DNA of 64,000 nt from Lacinutrix jangbogonensis (GTDB taxonomy: Bacteria; Bacteroidota; Bacteroidia; Flavobacteriales; Flavobacteriaceae), in assembly GCF_000797445.1 (NCBI RefSeq), contig NZ_JSWF01000014.1:62001-126000 (forward strand), read 5' to 3'. The position numbers and the translations under genes are program-made. Positions 1 through 9,013 of this stretch are shown here, piece by piece (within the stretch, counting starts at the first letter, position 1; each line of letters starts with the position of its first letter). Under the pieces are notes generated by a model. The model did not search any database and was not told the DNA's origin. It was given only the letters and a program-made list of their open reading frames with translations.

Positions 1-131
1 GAAGCAATTACATCTTTTTTGTCTAAAACCAACGGAATCGTGCGCTCTTGAATAAGTGTTGGGTTATCGTAGCCTTTTTCGGCAATAGCACGAAGTAATG
101 GTCTGTTAAGTTTTAGGTCTTTAAATGACAT
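1..131 (-). CDS. DEAD-box RNA helicase, N-terminal fragment
   Basis: The first 43 codons of a gene that runs off the left edge. The translation starts MSFKDLKLNRPLLRAI and contains a Q-motif-like segment (GYDNPTLIQERTIPLVL) typical of the N-terminus of RhlE-type ATP-dependent RNA helicases, which remodel RNA in ribosome assembly and mRNA decay. The ATP-binding Walker A motif would follow just outside the window. The start ATG (complement of 129-131) is the only in-frame ATG in this stretch. The family call rests on the Q motif alone. Confidence 0.75.
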   Translation of the reverse strand, partial: MSFKDLKLNRPLLRAIAEKGYDNPTLIQERTIPLVLDKKDVIA

Positions 132-165
132 GCAAAAGTGTTTATTGCAAAGGTAGTTTTATAAT

Positions 166-1173
166 TTAACTTTTCGTGACTTCTATTGTATAGGTGGCAA
201 CAATATCATTATTAATCTTCAAGTGTACATCGTAAAAACCTTTTCGATTAAATTGGTGTTTAAATGAGGTTATTCCGTTTTCAGATTTAAGATCAAAAAT
301 TTTAAAAGCATGTTCATTATTTCCATTGAATTGAACCAATGAGACTTTGTCTTTAGTACTATTTTTTAATGTTTTAAAGCTGAAAGTGATGTGGTCTTGC
401 TTTTGTATTGAAACAGCCATTTTTTCTGGACTTACAGGAACAACTTTATGCTTAAACGTTTCACCGTAAACTAGAGGAGAAGCTATAAAGTCTGATTGTA
501 TTAAAGTATCATTTAGCAGCCATTTTTTGTCTAAAGGATAATGGTTTTTTGCAAATAATATGGGCTCTGTTAAAAAGTAGCCTTCATTATATTCATTAAT
601 AAAAATGTTGTCGGCAGAGGTATAACCACTAGACCAGGTGGCATCACATAAATACCACTTGTTATCTAGTTTTACAGCATTCCAAGAATGATTAAGCTTA
701 TCTAGTTTTTCGATATTAGAGACTATAGAGCGTCCATAACCATCTACTATCTTAGAGTCTATATTAGCAAAAAAGCAAAGTTCTTTTATTAAATAAGCAT
801 AACCAGTACACATGGTTTTTTTCTTTTTCACTAAGGTTTTAAATGCAATTTTCTTGTATTCGTTATTCCATTTTAATAACCCAATACTATCATTTTTGTA
901 CTTTTTACGCTTTCTACTAACCTTTTCATATTGATAATGATCGCCTTCAATATTATTGCAAACCCAAGTGTAAATGGCTCTAAATTTCTCGACCTTAGTT
1001 GGTAATTTATGAGTTAGCTTATGAGCCAATACTGGTAAGTTTTCTAAACTAGCTCCTTTGTTTAACTTCGCAACATTATCGGCAATGGTAAAGTTTACAG
1101 CTTTAAAATCTGAAACTTGTGCAATAGTAGTATTAAAGATAAATATGAATAGTAAAAGGAGTGCGTTTCTCAT
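166..1173 (-). CDS. Secreted transglutaminase-like domain protein
   Basis: 335 residues with a signal peptide (about 1-19, ending IAQ), so exported. A transglutaminase/protease-like core lies at about 100-180: the nucleophile Cys is in KTMCTGYA (about C122), the His in LNHSWNAV (about H162) and the Asp in YLCDATWSSG (about D177). This Cys-His-Asp order is that of the bacterial transglutaminase-like superfamily, many of which are cysteine peptidases. About 150 C-terminal residues look like beta-sandwich domains. The start lies 11 bp from the stop of the upstream minus-strand gene at 1185-1841, so the two probably form an operon. Substrate unknown. Confidence 0.8.
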   Translation of the reverse strand: MRNALLLLFIFIFNTTIAQVSDFKAVNFTIADNVAKLNKGASLENLPVLAHKLTHKLPTKVEKFRAIYTWVCNNIEGDHYQYEKVSRKRKKYKNDSIGLLKWNNEYKKIAFKTLVKKKKTMCTGYAYLIKELCFFANIDSKIVDGYGRSIVSNIEKLDKLNHSWNAVKLDNKWYLCDATWSSGYTSADNIFINEYNEGYFLTEPILFAKNHYPLDKKWLLNDTLIQSDFIASPLVYGETFKHKVVPVSPEKMAVSIQKQDHITFSFKTLKNSTKDKVSLVQFNGNNEHAFKIFDLKSENGITSFKHQFNRKGFYDVHLKINNDIVATYTIEVTKS

Positions 1174-1184
1174 AACGGTGCTGT

Positions 1185-1841
1185 CTATTTACTTTTATTA
1201 GATTTATAAACGCCTTTAACCGCAACTTTTCCCATAATTATAACAGTATCTAATGTCATGTTTATTTTTAGTGCAATGTCTGAAGCTGATGTTTTGTTTT
1301 CAATAATTACTTTTTGCGATTCCATACCTATATAACTAAAGACAAGTACATCTCCTTTTTTTAGTTTTTCTGGAAACTCAAAATTGCCATCGAAATCTGT
1401 AACTGTACCAAATTCTGTACCGTCTAAAACAACATTAACGCCAGGAATTGGTTCGATATCGTCAGATACATTTCCTTTTACAACAAAGCTGTCTTGAGTT
1501 ATAGTTGTTGAGATTTGGTTTGAATTAGACTGTGTTCTTGTGTCTTGAGCATGTATTGTTGACATAGAAAACAATGCTAGACATGCTAAGCCAACACCGC
1601 TTAAAATACCATATTTTTTAGCCCGTAACGGGTTGTTAAGCTGATTTGATTTAAAGATACCACAAGTATTTTCTGCAGTGTTTAGATTGAAGAATGCCTC
1701 AATGTCTTTAGGGCTTTTATTAGTAAAGTCGACAACTTCTTGTTCGCAAGAACCGCAAAAGCCACCGTTTGGAGTTGCTTCAAATTGATTAAAATTTTCC
1801 TGGCAAGGTGTTTTAATGTTTAAACTCAATTGATTTTTCAT
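1185..1841 (-). CDS. Membrane protein with carboxypeptidase-regulatory-like domain
   Basis: 218 residues. The first 75 or so form a Cys-containing segment (C13, C29, C32, C60; GGFCGSCEQEVVDFT) that looks like a small metal-binding or disulfide module. A hydrophobic stretch at about 77-98 (ILSGVGLACLALFSM) should be a single membrane span. After it comes a carboxypeptidase-regulatory-like beta-sandwich (about 118-195; VKGNVSDDIEPIPGVNVVLDGT, then FDGNFEF), the domain found at the N-terminus of TonB-dependent receptors. I infer an inner-membrane protein with its C-terminal domain in the periplasm. Probably co-transcribed with the transglutaminase-like gene 11 bp downstream. Role unknown. Confidence 0.75.
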   Translation of the reverse strand: MKNQLSLNIKTPCQENFNQFEATPNGGFCGSCEQEVVDFTNKSPKDIEAFFNLNTAENTCGIFKSNQLNNPLRAKKYGILSGVGLACLALFSMSTIHAQDTRTQSNSNQISTTITQDSFVVKGNVSDDIEPIPGVNVVLDGTEFGTVTDFDGNFEFPEKLKKGDVLVFSYIGMESQKVIIENKTSASDIALKINMTLDTVIIMGKVAVKGVYKSNKSK

Positions 1842-1995
1842 GGCATTAGTTTTTATGTGTTAATATACATCAAACTTACACATCAACTTCGTGTTTTAAA
1901 ATGTAGAATTAGTTAACGCTGCGTTTCAGTGAGTGAAACACTACTTTTAATGAGCCTAATAAGTTATGGATCTATATATCTAGTCATTAAGCAAG

Positions 1996-4254
1996 TTAAT
2001 TAAAAGCAGATTTATATTTTAATATTACGCTAGTTAAATTGGTTGATAACGACTTTAGCCACAATAATTGATTGCTAATTAAATGTGCTTCTTGCAGGTT
2101 CAATAGTGTTTTGTCATCGATTTTAGTTTTGCCAGCTTCAATTGCCATATCTCTTTTTTGAGATAAATTGTCATATCGATTTTTAAGTTTTAGATGTGCT
2201 TGATGTATTTCTTTTTCTTTGGAAGGAACTGAAGTTTTATTGCTTTCTAATTCTGAAGTGCAGTTTTTTAATGTTGAAGAAATGCCGTCTACAATAGTTT
2301 CAAATTCTTCTGAAACTAAAGATGTTTTGTGGTTTAAAATATAACTTCCAATAGAGGCTATTGCAGAAAGTATGGTGTGATTTAAGGTTACTATATTGTA
2401 AATTAAAGCCGATTCTTTTTGTTTAGATTTTGGATCTTGTGTTAACCGTTGGAAAGCTGCATTTAAATTACTCATTGCTAAAAAGGCTTCTTTTCTAGCC
2501 ACTTTATATTGCAAGTCATTTGTGTCTTTATCATGGTATAACTTTTTAGTGGCTTCTAAATAACTACTGTTAGATGCAATGACATTGGCTATAACCGAAT
2601 TCAGGTTTTTGTATTCCCAACTTGGAAATAATAAATAGTTAGCCAATACAGCTATTAATGCGCCTATGATAGTGTCAATAACACGATATTGAATAACAGC
2701 AAATGCGTTAGGCTCCATTAAGGCGTAAACAAAGACAATATTTAAAGTTATAAATGCTGCTCCTGCTTTATAACTTTGTTGCATTAATGAGAAAGCAAAG
2801 GTTAAGGATAGTACAGCTAACACCATGTAAACTGTCGTATTTTGAGTGATTAAAACAATGGTTGTTGCAATTAGAGCGCCAATAATAGTCCCTATAATTC
2901 GATTTTTAGAGCGTTCTTTTGTTAATCCATAATTTGGACGCATAATTACCAGAATGGTTAACACAATCCAATAGGCGTTTTTTAAGTCTAATAAACTACC
3001 TAAAACAAAGCCGAAAACTATTGCTATTGTCAACCTTAGTGCGTGTCTAAACATTGGTGATTTTAAACTAATATGCTGTATTAAGATATTAAATCGATAC
3101 TCTTGAGAGGTTAAAAACTGTTTAGAATCATGAGCTTTTAATGAGGCTTTAGTATTGTTTTTTACTTTGCTTAAAACGCATCTAATAGCTTTTACTTCTT
3201 GTAATAGCTGCTCTTGGTAATCATGCAGGTTTCTTAATGTAATAGCGCCTTTTCTTGCTCTCGGTAATGTGACTTCGGTAACGTAATCATGTATTGCATT
3301 TTCAGTGTTTTCAAAGGTTTTATTTAGTAACTTAATATCAGGAAGGACTGCTTTTTTTATTAAAATTTCTGATAAAGCAATAAGATGATTGCCCATCACT
3401 TTATTCATTTTTTTAAAAGGACTTAAATGCATTTTATGTAAACCAAAGAGTGAATCTATTGTTGAGTAATCCAGTGTGTTTGCTAAAGCCAGCTCAAAAA
3501 TATCTACTAAAGATATAAACATTAGTAGTCGTCTTTCGTTAGAGTGTGATCTTCCAGAACGTTTTCTGCCTTGTAAAAGTAATTCTCTTAAGGTTTCATG
3601 TTTTTCGCTTATTTGTGTTTGAATTATTAATGCTTTTTCAGAAAGCTTGTCTCGTTTGTTTGGTTTGGTTAATAGTTTGGCTCTTATTTTTAGATACTTC
3701 CCTGTAAGTCTTAAAGTGTCTGATAATAGTTGGTCATCGTCTTTTTTAGGAAAAAGCCATTGCGATACTAATGATATTATTAAATACCATAAACCGCCAA
3801 CACCAATGAGTCCAACATGTAATAGAATCGATTTTAAATCGGGTTTCTCTACAGCTAACCCAATCACAATGGCTAATAAACCCGAAAAAGAAATTAGTGA
3901 CGCTCTAAAGCCATACACCGAAATTAAACTAATACAAAAACTTAAAAAGGCAATTGCAATAAGGAGTAAAACAAAAATGGGTTTCGTTAATAATATTACG
4001 CACGTTACCAACATGGTTAGGATTATGCTAATTAAAGTCCCATTAATTTTGCGTTTTAAACTACCGGGAATATCACTTGGTGCATTTAGAAATGTACCAA
4101 CAGCAATAGAAGGAGCAAATACAAACAAATCAATAATGTTAAAAATTGCTAGCGGTAAAACAATAGCAAAAGTAAGAACAACACCTCTGTAAAAGCTAGA
4201 GCCTTTAAAGAATAATTCGGTAGTTTTTAGATAATTTTTAAACTTGGTTTGCAT
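1996..4254 (-). CDS. FUSC family membrane protein (YccS/YhfK-like)
   Basis: 752 residues with two blocks of about six hydrophobic segments (about 22-170 and 405-550), each followed by a long soluble helical region. This duplicated architecture is the FUSC (fusaric-acid-resistance/aromatic exporter) superfamily represented by E. coli YccS. The second block contains ALRLTIAIVFGFVLG and VIMRPNYGLTKERSKNRIIGTIIGA, which resemble the conserved FUSC core. Likely an inner-membrane transporter; the substrate cannot be read from sequence. Monocistronic, about 70 bp from the radical SAM gene upstream. Start ATG chosen at MQTKFKNYLK, the first in-frame ATG. Confidence 0.85.
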   Translation of the reverse strand: MQTKFKNYLKTTELFFKGSSFYRGVVLTFAIVLPLAIFNIIDLFVFAPSIAVGTFLNAPSDIPGSLKRKINGTLISIILTMLVTCVILLTKPIFVLLLIAIAFLSFCISLISVYGFRASLISFSGLLAIVIGLAVEKPDLKSILLHVGLIGVGGLWYLIISLVSQWLFPKKDDDQLLSDTLRLTGKYLKIRAKLLTKPNKRDKLSEKALIIQTQISEKHETLRELLLQGRKRSGRSHSNERRLLMFISLVDIFELALANTLDYSTIDSLFGLHKMHLSPFKKMNKVMGNHLIALSEILIKKAVLPDIKLLNKTFENTENAIHDYVTEVTLPRARKGAITLRNLHDYQEQLLQEVKAIRCVLSKVKNNTKASLKAHDSKQFLTSQEYRFNILIQHISLKSPMFRHALRLTIAIVFGFVLGSLLDLKNAYWIVLTILVIMRPNYGLTKERSKNRIIGTIIGALIATTIVLITQNTTVYMVLAVLSLTFAFSLMQQSYKAGAAFITLNIVFVYALMEPNAFAVIQYRVIDTIIGALIAVLANYLLFPSWEYKNLNSVIANVIASNSSYLEATKKLYHDKDTNDLQYKVARKEAFLAMSNLNAAFQRLTQDPKSKQKESALIYNIVTLNHTILSAIASIGSYILNHKTSLVSEEFETIVDGISSTLKNCTSELESNKTSVPSKEKEIHQAHLKLKNRYDNLSQKRDMAIEAGKTKIDDKTLLNLQEAHLISNQLLWLKSLSTNLTSVILKYKSAFN

Positions 4255-4326
4255 TACCTTGCAAAGGTAAGAGAATTGGGTATAGTAAGTTTTTAGATGT
4301 GTTAATTAATAATTATGACCGTGTTA

Positions 4327-6531
4327 TTATAATACTAACAACCCAAAATCTCTCAATTTCTGCATTCCTTTTGAAAACCAAAACAACTCAAAATCTTCAA
4401 ACTGTGTTTCAAAATCTTTTTTTAATACTGAAAAAGAAAGTGCTTTACCATGTGCAGGTTTTAAGGTGTCAAGCATTTGCAATAGCCATTCGCCTTCAGG
4501 TTTATTTAAAGTAATTTGTAGGCTTTCTGTTTTGTCATGAAATGTCATGTCTAACAATTCATTAGTAAACCCTTTTTTAGTTTTTGTGCGTTCAGCAACT
4601 AATGGTAAATGTCCTAGCCAAACAATTTTAGCCGTTGGTTTTGTGCTTAATATTGTTTCTGTATTTAAACAATCCTCAATATGATATGGTGTAATTGTGG
4701 TTTGCGGAATTTCAAAATCAAACCAGTCTTGTAAATCCATATCAAAACCGATTCCATGCATGAAATTGAATAACGATTTTTTTAATCCGAAGCTAAATTG
4801 AGTATGATCAATACCTGTGCTATCTGTAAAATCAATATCGTTATTAGCAAAAGAGATGTCTTTATAATTTGGTGTAATACCATATTCTGAAGGGTTTTGA
4901 CCAATAGGACTGTGTGCTGTTAAGGCAAACTGATGCCAAAAACCAGATTGTATAATACCCAATTCAAACAATTGTCTAACGAACTCTAAACTATCAACCG
5001 TTTCTTGGATGGTTTGTGTAGGATAGCCATACATTAAGTACGAGTGCACCATGATATTGGCTTGCGTAAAATTTCGCGTAACCTGTGCAACTTGTTCTAC
5101 AGTAACACCTTTGTCTATTAGTTTTAATAAACGGTCTGAAGCCACTTCTAATCCACCAGAAACAGCAATGCAACCAGATGCTTTTAGTAGGTAACATAAG
5201 TCTTGAGTAAAGTTTTTCTCAAATCTAATGTTGGTCCACCACGTAACGGTTAATTTTCGTTTTATAATTTCTAAGGCCAATGCTTTCATTAAAGCAGGAG
5301 GCGCAGCTTCATCTACAAAATGAAATCCATTTTCTCCAGTTTGAGCAATTAATTGCTCCATTCTGTCCACTAAAAGTGAAGCAGCAATGGGTTCGTAAAT
5401 TTTTATATAATCTAAAGAGATATCGCAAAATGTACATTTCCCCCAATAACAGCCATGAGCCATTGTAAGTTTATTCCATCTGCCATCACTCCACAAACTA
5501 TGCATGGGATTGGCGATTTCTATAACAGAAATATACTGATCCAATAACAAATCTGAGTAGTCAGGTGTGCCAACGTCAAGCTGTTTGTAATCTGGTTTTG
5601 TGGTGTTGTTTTTATAGGTTGCAATTCCGTTTTCTAATAGGAATGTGCGTTTGAATTGGTTTTCTGAGATTCTTCGCTTTGGCTCTGAGTAACAAACTGC
5701 GTTGTGTAGTAATTCTACTGGTAATTCACCATCATCAAGCGTAATAAAATCGAAAAAATTAAAAACTCTTGTATCTGTTACTTGTCGTAATTCTGTATTT
5801 GGAAAACCGCCACCCATAGCGATTTTAATGTCTGGATATTTAGTTTTAATAAATTGTGCACATCTAAAGGCGCTATATAAATTCCCAGGAAAAGGCACAG
5901 AAAAACAAACCAGTTTTGGTTGGATGGTTTTAAGCCTTTTGTCTAAAAGGTTTAGCGTTAACGCATCAATAAAAGTGGGTTGGTTTTGTAAGCTGTCGTA
6001 CAATTCATCAAACGCATTAGCACTTTGTCCTAAACGTTCTGCATAGCGACTAAATCCAAAATTGGGATCAATACATTCAATAATAAAATCTGATAAATCT
6101 TCAAGATATAAGGTTGCTAAATGCTTGGCTTTGTCTTGCATTCCCATTTCACCAAAAGCCCAATCCATATCTTCTAATTGCTCAAAACGAGAGGCTTGTG
6201 GTAAAAAATTTGTAGTACAAATTTGTCTTGCTAGGGTTTGGTTTCTGCCTTGTAAAAATTGAATAACAGCATCTAAAGGTTGTAAATAATCATCTTTTAA
6301 TGTGTATATACGTTGGCAGTTTTCAGATGAAATGCTATCGTTTTCAATCGCTAAATGGAATAGTTCTTCAAACGTTTTTTTACTAAACAACTCCAAAATC
6401 ACCTCAATGCCTAAATCCATCTGAAAAGCAGAAATGTCTTTAGTATTTAAAAACCCTTTTAAGTATGCCGTTGCAGGATAAGGTGTGTTTAATTGGGTAA
6501 AAGGTGGTGTTATTAGTAAAAGGTCTTTCAC
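4327..6531 (-). CDS. B12-binding domain radical SAM protein
   Basis: 734 residues. The N-terminal part (about 1-280) resembles a cobalamin-binding Rossmann domain (LLLITPPFTQLNTPYPATAYL; KIAMGGGFPNTELRQV). A radical SAM domain follows, with the [4Fe-4S] motif CxxxCxxC in HGCYWGKCTFCDIS (about C362, C366, C369), then GGLEVASDRLLKLIDKG and SYLMYGYPTQT, typical of the B12-radical SAM (Elp3/MiaB-like) fold. The family performs radical methylations and rearrangements; the substrate here is unknown. Flanked by genes of unrelated function, so context does not help. Confidence 0.88.
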   Translation of the reverse strand: MKDLLLITPPFTQLNTPYPATAYLKGFLNTKDISAFQMDLGIEVILELFSKKTFEELFHLAIENDSISSENCQRIYTLKDDYLQPLDAVIQFLQGRNQTLARQICTTNFLPQASRFEQLEDMDWAFGEMGMQDKAKHLATLYLEDLSDFIIECIDPNFGFSRYAERLGQSANAFDELYDSLQNQPTFIDALTLNLLDKRLKTIQPKLVCFSVPFPGNLYSAFRCAQFIKTKYPDIKIAMGGGFPNTELRQVTDTRVFNFFDFITLDDGELPVELLHNAVCYSEPKRRISENQFKRTFLLENGIATYKNNTTKPDYKQLDVGTPDYSDLLLDQYISVIEIANPMHSLWSDGRWNKLTMAHGCYWGKCTFCDISLDYIKIYEPIAASLLVDRMEQLIAQTGENGFHFVDEAAPPALMKALALEIIKRKLTVTWWTNIRFEKNFTQDLCYLLKASGCIAVSGGLEVASDRLLKLIDKGVTVEQVAQVTRNFTQANIMVHSYLMYGYPTQTIQETVDSLEFVRQLFELGIIQSGFWHQFALTAHSPIGQNPSEYGITPNYKDISFANNDIDFTDSTGIDHTQFSFGLKKSLFNFMHGIGFDMDLQDWFDFEIPQTTITPYHIEDCLNTETILSTKPTAKIVWLGHLPLVAERTKTKKGFTNELLDMTFHDKTESLQITLNKPEGEWLLQMLDTLKPAHGKALSFSVLKKDFETQFEDFELFWFSKGMQKLRDFGLLVL

Positions 6532-6570
6532 AAATTGTATTTTAATAAGAATGACAAAGGTACTTTAAAA

Positions 6571-7902
6571 TTACTCTTTATAATACCAAAAAGGGATCGT
6601 TACAATGCTGTTTTTAGTTTCGGTAGTATCCTTTTTTGACAATCGATAAATGTTTAAAACATGTTTTCCTTCACTAACATTTTTTATCGGTAACACGGTT
6701 TCAAAACCATCTTGATTATTGTTGTGTTTGGTAAACAAAAAACCAGGATTTGTATACGCTAAGCTATCAATTTTAAAGCTATAAATTTGTGATAGCGTTT
6801 TCATATACTCTATTTTTAAGCTGTCTCGGTTTTTTCTAATAGCAGACGACTCTTCAATCCCTCTAATAAAATCAGACTTAAAACCACGAATATCGTTTTC
6901 TGGTTTTAATCCTTCGTTAAACTGAAATATAGCATCTTCAACGCGCTCGTTATATTCAATAAATATTGGTAAATAGTAGGTTTTAATAATTTTTGAAGGA
7001 ATCGAAGCGCTTCTTATAAACATGCCTTTTTCTGTTATGTTTTCATCATAGTTAAGGCTATTTGCAGTATACAGATTAGAACGAGATGAGGATGATAAAT
7101 AATTAGAGCGTTTAAAACTATAAGTTGCGCCAGCTATGGCAAGAAAGTAAATTGGAACTAATATTAAACTTAAGCGTTTCCCGAATTTATTATCTAAAAA
7201 ATTATGTACTAAAGGACGGTATAAAAAAGCTAGTGTTAAGTAACTAAATACCCAATAAAACGGAAAATAAATTTTGGAGAGCCTTTTATTCTTTTTTAAA
7301 TACCCTTGAGATAAAAAATCTATAAAAGTAAATAACATCCCGAAAATCATGAAAACCAATAAAACGATACCTACTATGTTTAATACGGTGTTGCTGTTTG
7401 CTTTATCACTAAAAAAGGTATAGACAATAAGACCTATTGCTCCTATGCATAGAAAAACAGAGATAATGTAAAAGATAAGTAAAAACGAAATAGCGAAAAT
7501 CACACTACAATAATCTTCTAAATTTCCAATATACTTATCAAACGAGCCTATTTTTTTTCTTAAATAGCTATCAAATTTGGGCCTGTAATTTAGTGTTTCA
7601 TAATCAATATCTCCAGAAACGTAACGCAAACCTAATGCACCAATCCATAAGCCTCTTAATACCACATGCAACAATAAGGTAAACATTAATATTGTACAGG
7701 AGGTTAATGCTATCATTAAAGCAATAGACATTACATTATTCTCTTCATTTTGAGCAATGCTAAAGTAAATTTTTAGTGGTTCAAAAGCTTGAGATAATCC
7801 ATAGACCGAAAACCCAGAAATAATGAGCTCTAGTTGCCAGCTTTCTTGCTGTAACTTATCTAGCCATTCTTTAAAGGCTTTAGATTTGTAATTATTATGC
7901 AT
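6571..7902 (-). CDS. Polytopic membrane protein of unknown function
   Basis: 443 residues, not recognised. Hydrophobic segments are visible at about 57-80, 81-100, 131-165 (two), 172-200, 213-233 and 243-262, so about six or seven helices fill the first 60 percent. The remaining 180 residues are polar, contain SIPSKIIKTYYLPIFIEY and end in a beta-rich stretch (VLNIYRLSKKDTT..VTIPFWYYKE), probably outside the membrane. Lies 40 bp upstream of the radical SAM gene on the same strand and could be co-transcribed with it. Confidence 0.7.
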   Translation of the reverse strand: MHNNYKSKAFKEWLDKLQQESWQLELIISGFSVYGLSQAFEPLKIYFSIAQNEENNVMSIALMIALTSCTILMFTLLLHVVLRGLWIGALGLRYVSGDIDYETLNYRPKFDSYLRKKIGSFDKYIGNLEDYCSVIFAISFLLIFYIISVFLCIGAIGLIVYTFFSDKANSNTVLNIVGIVLLVFMIFGMLFTFIDFLSQGYLKKNKRLSKIYFPFYWVFSYLTLAFLYRPLVHNFLDNKFGKRLSLILVPIYFLAIAGATYSFKRSNYLSSSSRSNLYTANSLNYDENITEKGMFIRSASIPSKIIKTYYLPIFIEYNERVEDAIFQFNEGLKPENDIRGFKSDFIRGIEESSAIRKNRDSLKIEYMKTLSQIYSFKIDSLAYTNPGFLFTKHNNNQDGFETVLPIKNVSEGKHVLNIYRLSKKDTTETKNSIVTIPFWYYKE

Positions 7903-7949
7903 GGTTTTAGTCTGGTTGGTTGATGTAAATATAATTTAAATTATGAAAA

Positions 7950-8897
7950 CTAATTTTCATTATTTAAAATCATGGCAACCGCTTGTTTGTATTTTACAGG
8001 ATTACCAGCTTTTTTAATGGCTTTATATGTTTTTTGCGGATTGGAAAACGATTGAGAAAAGAACTCCCAAAACCCTAACATTTTCATTTTAATTGGTGTT
8101 GGTCCAGATAAATATTCGTCGTATTGATGGTAAATGGTGTCGTGGAATTCAGAAAAAATGTCCCAACGGTTTTTAGGATATTCTGTAGTGTTGTTTTTAA
8201 TCATGCTTGGCAAAAAAGGATCTGCGATTAAGCCACGTCCAATCATAAAATGATCAATACTAGGAAAACGCGCTTCCATTTTTTTAAAGGCATCAACACT
8301 AGTAATATCTCCATTGTAATATAACTTGTGTTTTGTGCTTGTTAGGCAACGTTCAAAGGCATCTAAATTCACAGGGCCTTTGTATAATTGTTTGCCAATC
8401 CTAGCATGAATAGCAATGTTTTTAAGCGGATAACTGTCTAGAATAGGAAAGGTGTCTAAGATTTCTTCAGCATGCTCATAACCCATTCTCATTTTCATGG
8501 AGACAGTAATATCACTTTCGTTGTGTGCTTTTTTTAATATCTCATCAATTTTAGTAGGATTACAAATTAAACCAGAACCCATTCCCGATTTTGTAACCAT
8601 GGGATAAGGGCAGCCTAAATTCCAGTTCAATTCTTTATAACCTAAACTTTGCACATATTTTACAACAAACATAAACTCATCTGCATCAGCAGTCATTACT
8701 TGAGGTATAACTTCTAAGGTGGTATTATTTTCTGGTAATAAATCTAATTGATACGATTGCTTGATTTTTAACTTTCCGTTTAACCGAATGTAAGGCGCGT
8801 AAAAGGTATCGATGCCTCCAAAATAATGATGAAACGCATTACGAAACCTGAAATCGGTAAAGCCTTGTAAAGGTGAAGAAAGTAGTGTAATAGCCAT
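7950..8897 (-). CDS. dus: tRNA-dihydrouridine synthase
   Basis: 315 residues, the usual Dus length. The N-terminus SSPLQGFTDFRFRNAF matches the FMN-binding TIM-barrel start, and NWNLGCPYPMVTKSGMGSGL carries the catalytic Cys (about C96) and the conserved Lys. MKMRMGYE, IAIHARIGKQLYKGPVN, YYNGDITSVDAF and MIGRGLIADPFL are the remaining family blocks. The enzyme reduces uridines in the tRNA D-loop using NADPH and FMN. Subfamily (DusA/B/C) not assigned. Stand-alone gene. Confidence 0.93.
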   Translation of the reverse strand: MAITLLSSPLQGFTDFRFRNAFHHYFGGIDTFYAPYIRLNGKLKIKQSYQLDLLPENNTTLEVIPQVMTADADEFMFVVKYVQSLGYKELNWNLGCPYPMVTKSGMGSGLICNPTKIDEILKKAHNESDITVSMKMRMGYEHAEEILDTFPILDSYPLKNIAIHARIGKQLYKGPVNLDAFERCLTSTKHKLYYNGDITSVDAFKKMEARFPSIDHFMIGRGLIADPFLPSMIKNNTTEYPKNRWDIFSEFHDTIYHQYDEYLSGPTPIKMKMLGFWEFFSQSFSNPQKTYKAIKKAGNPVKYKQAVAMILNNEN

Positions 8898-8934
8898 CTA
8901 AAAGTTTAGTTGAGCAAATATAGTTTAAAAACAA

Positions 8935-8961
8935 AAAACCACTTCAAACAGAAGTGGTTTT
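8935..8961 (-). terminator. Rho-independent terminator
   Basis: Perfect hairpin AAAACCACTTC / GAAGTGGTTTT with loop AAACA. It lies just downstream of the minus-strand hydrolase gene at 9014-10843. Confidence 0.8.
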
Positions 8962-9013
8962 TAAAAGATAGAGTTGTTATGTCTTCAGAAATTAAAATCT
9001 AAATTTTGTCGTA

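Noticed and set aside
3647-4192. 181-codon open frame on the plus strand inside the FUSC gene
   Set aside because: Antisense shadow of the 752-residue membrane protein; its translation has no domain, and the minus-strand frame has clear family structure.
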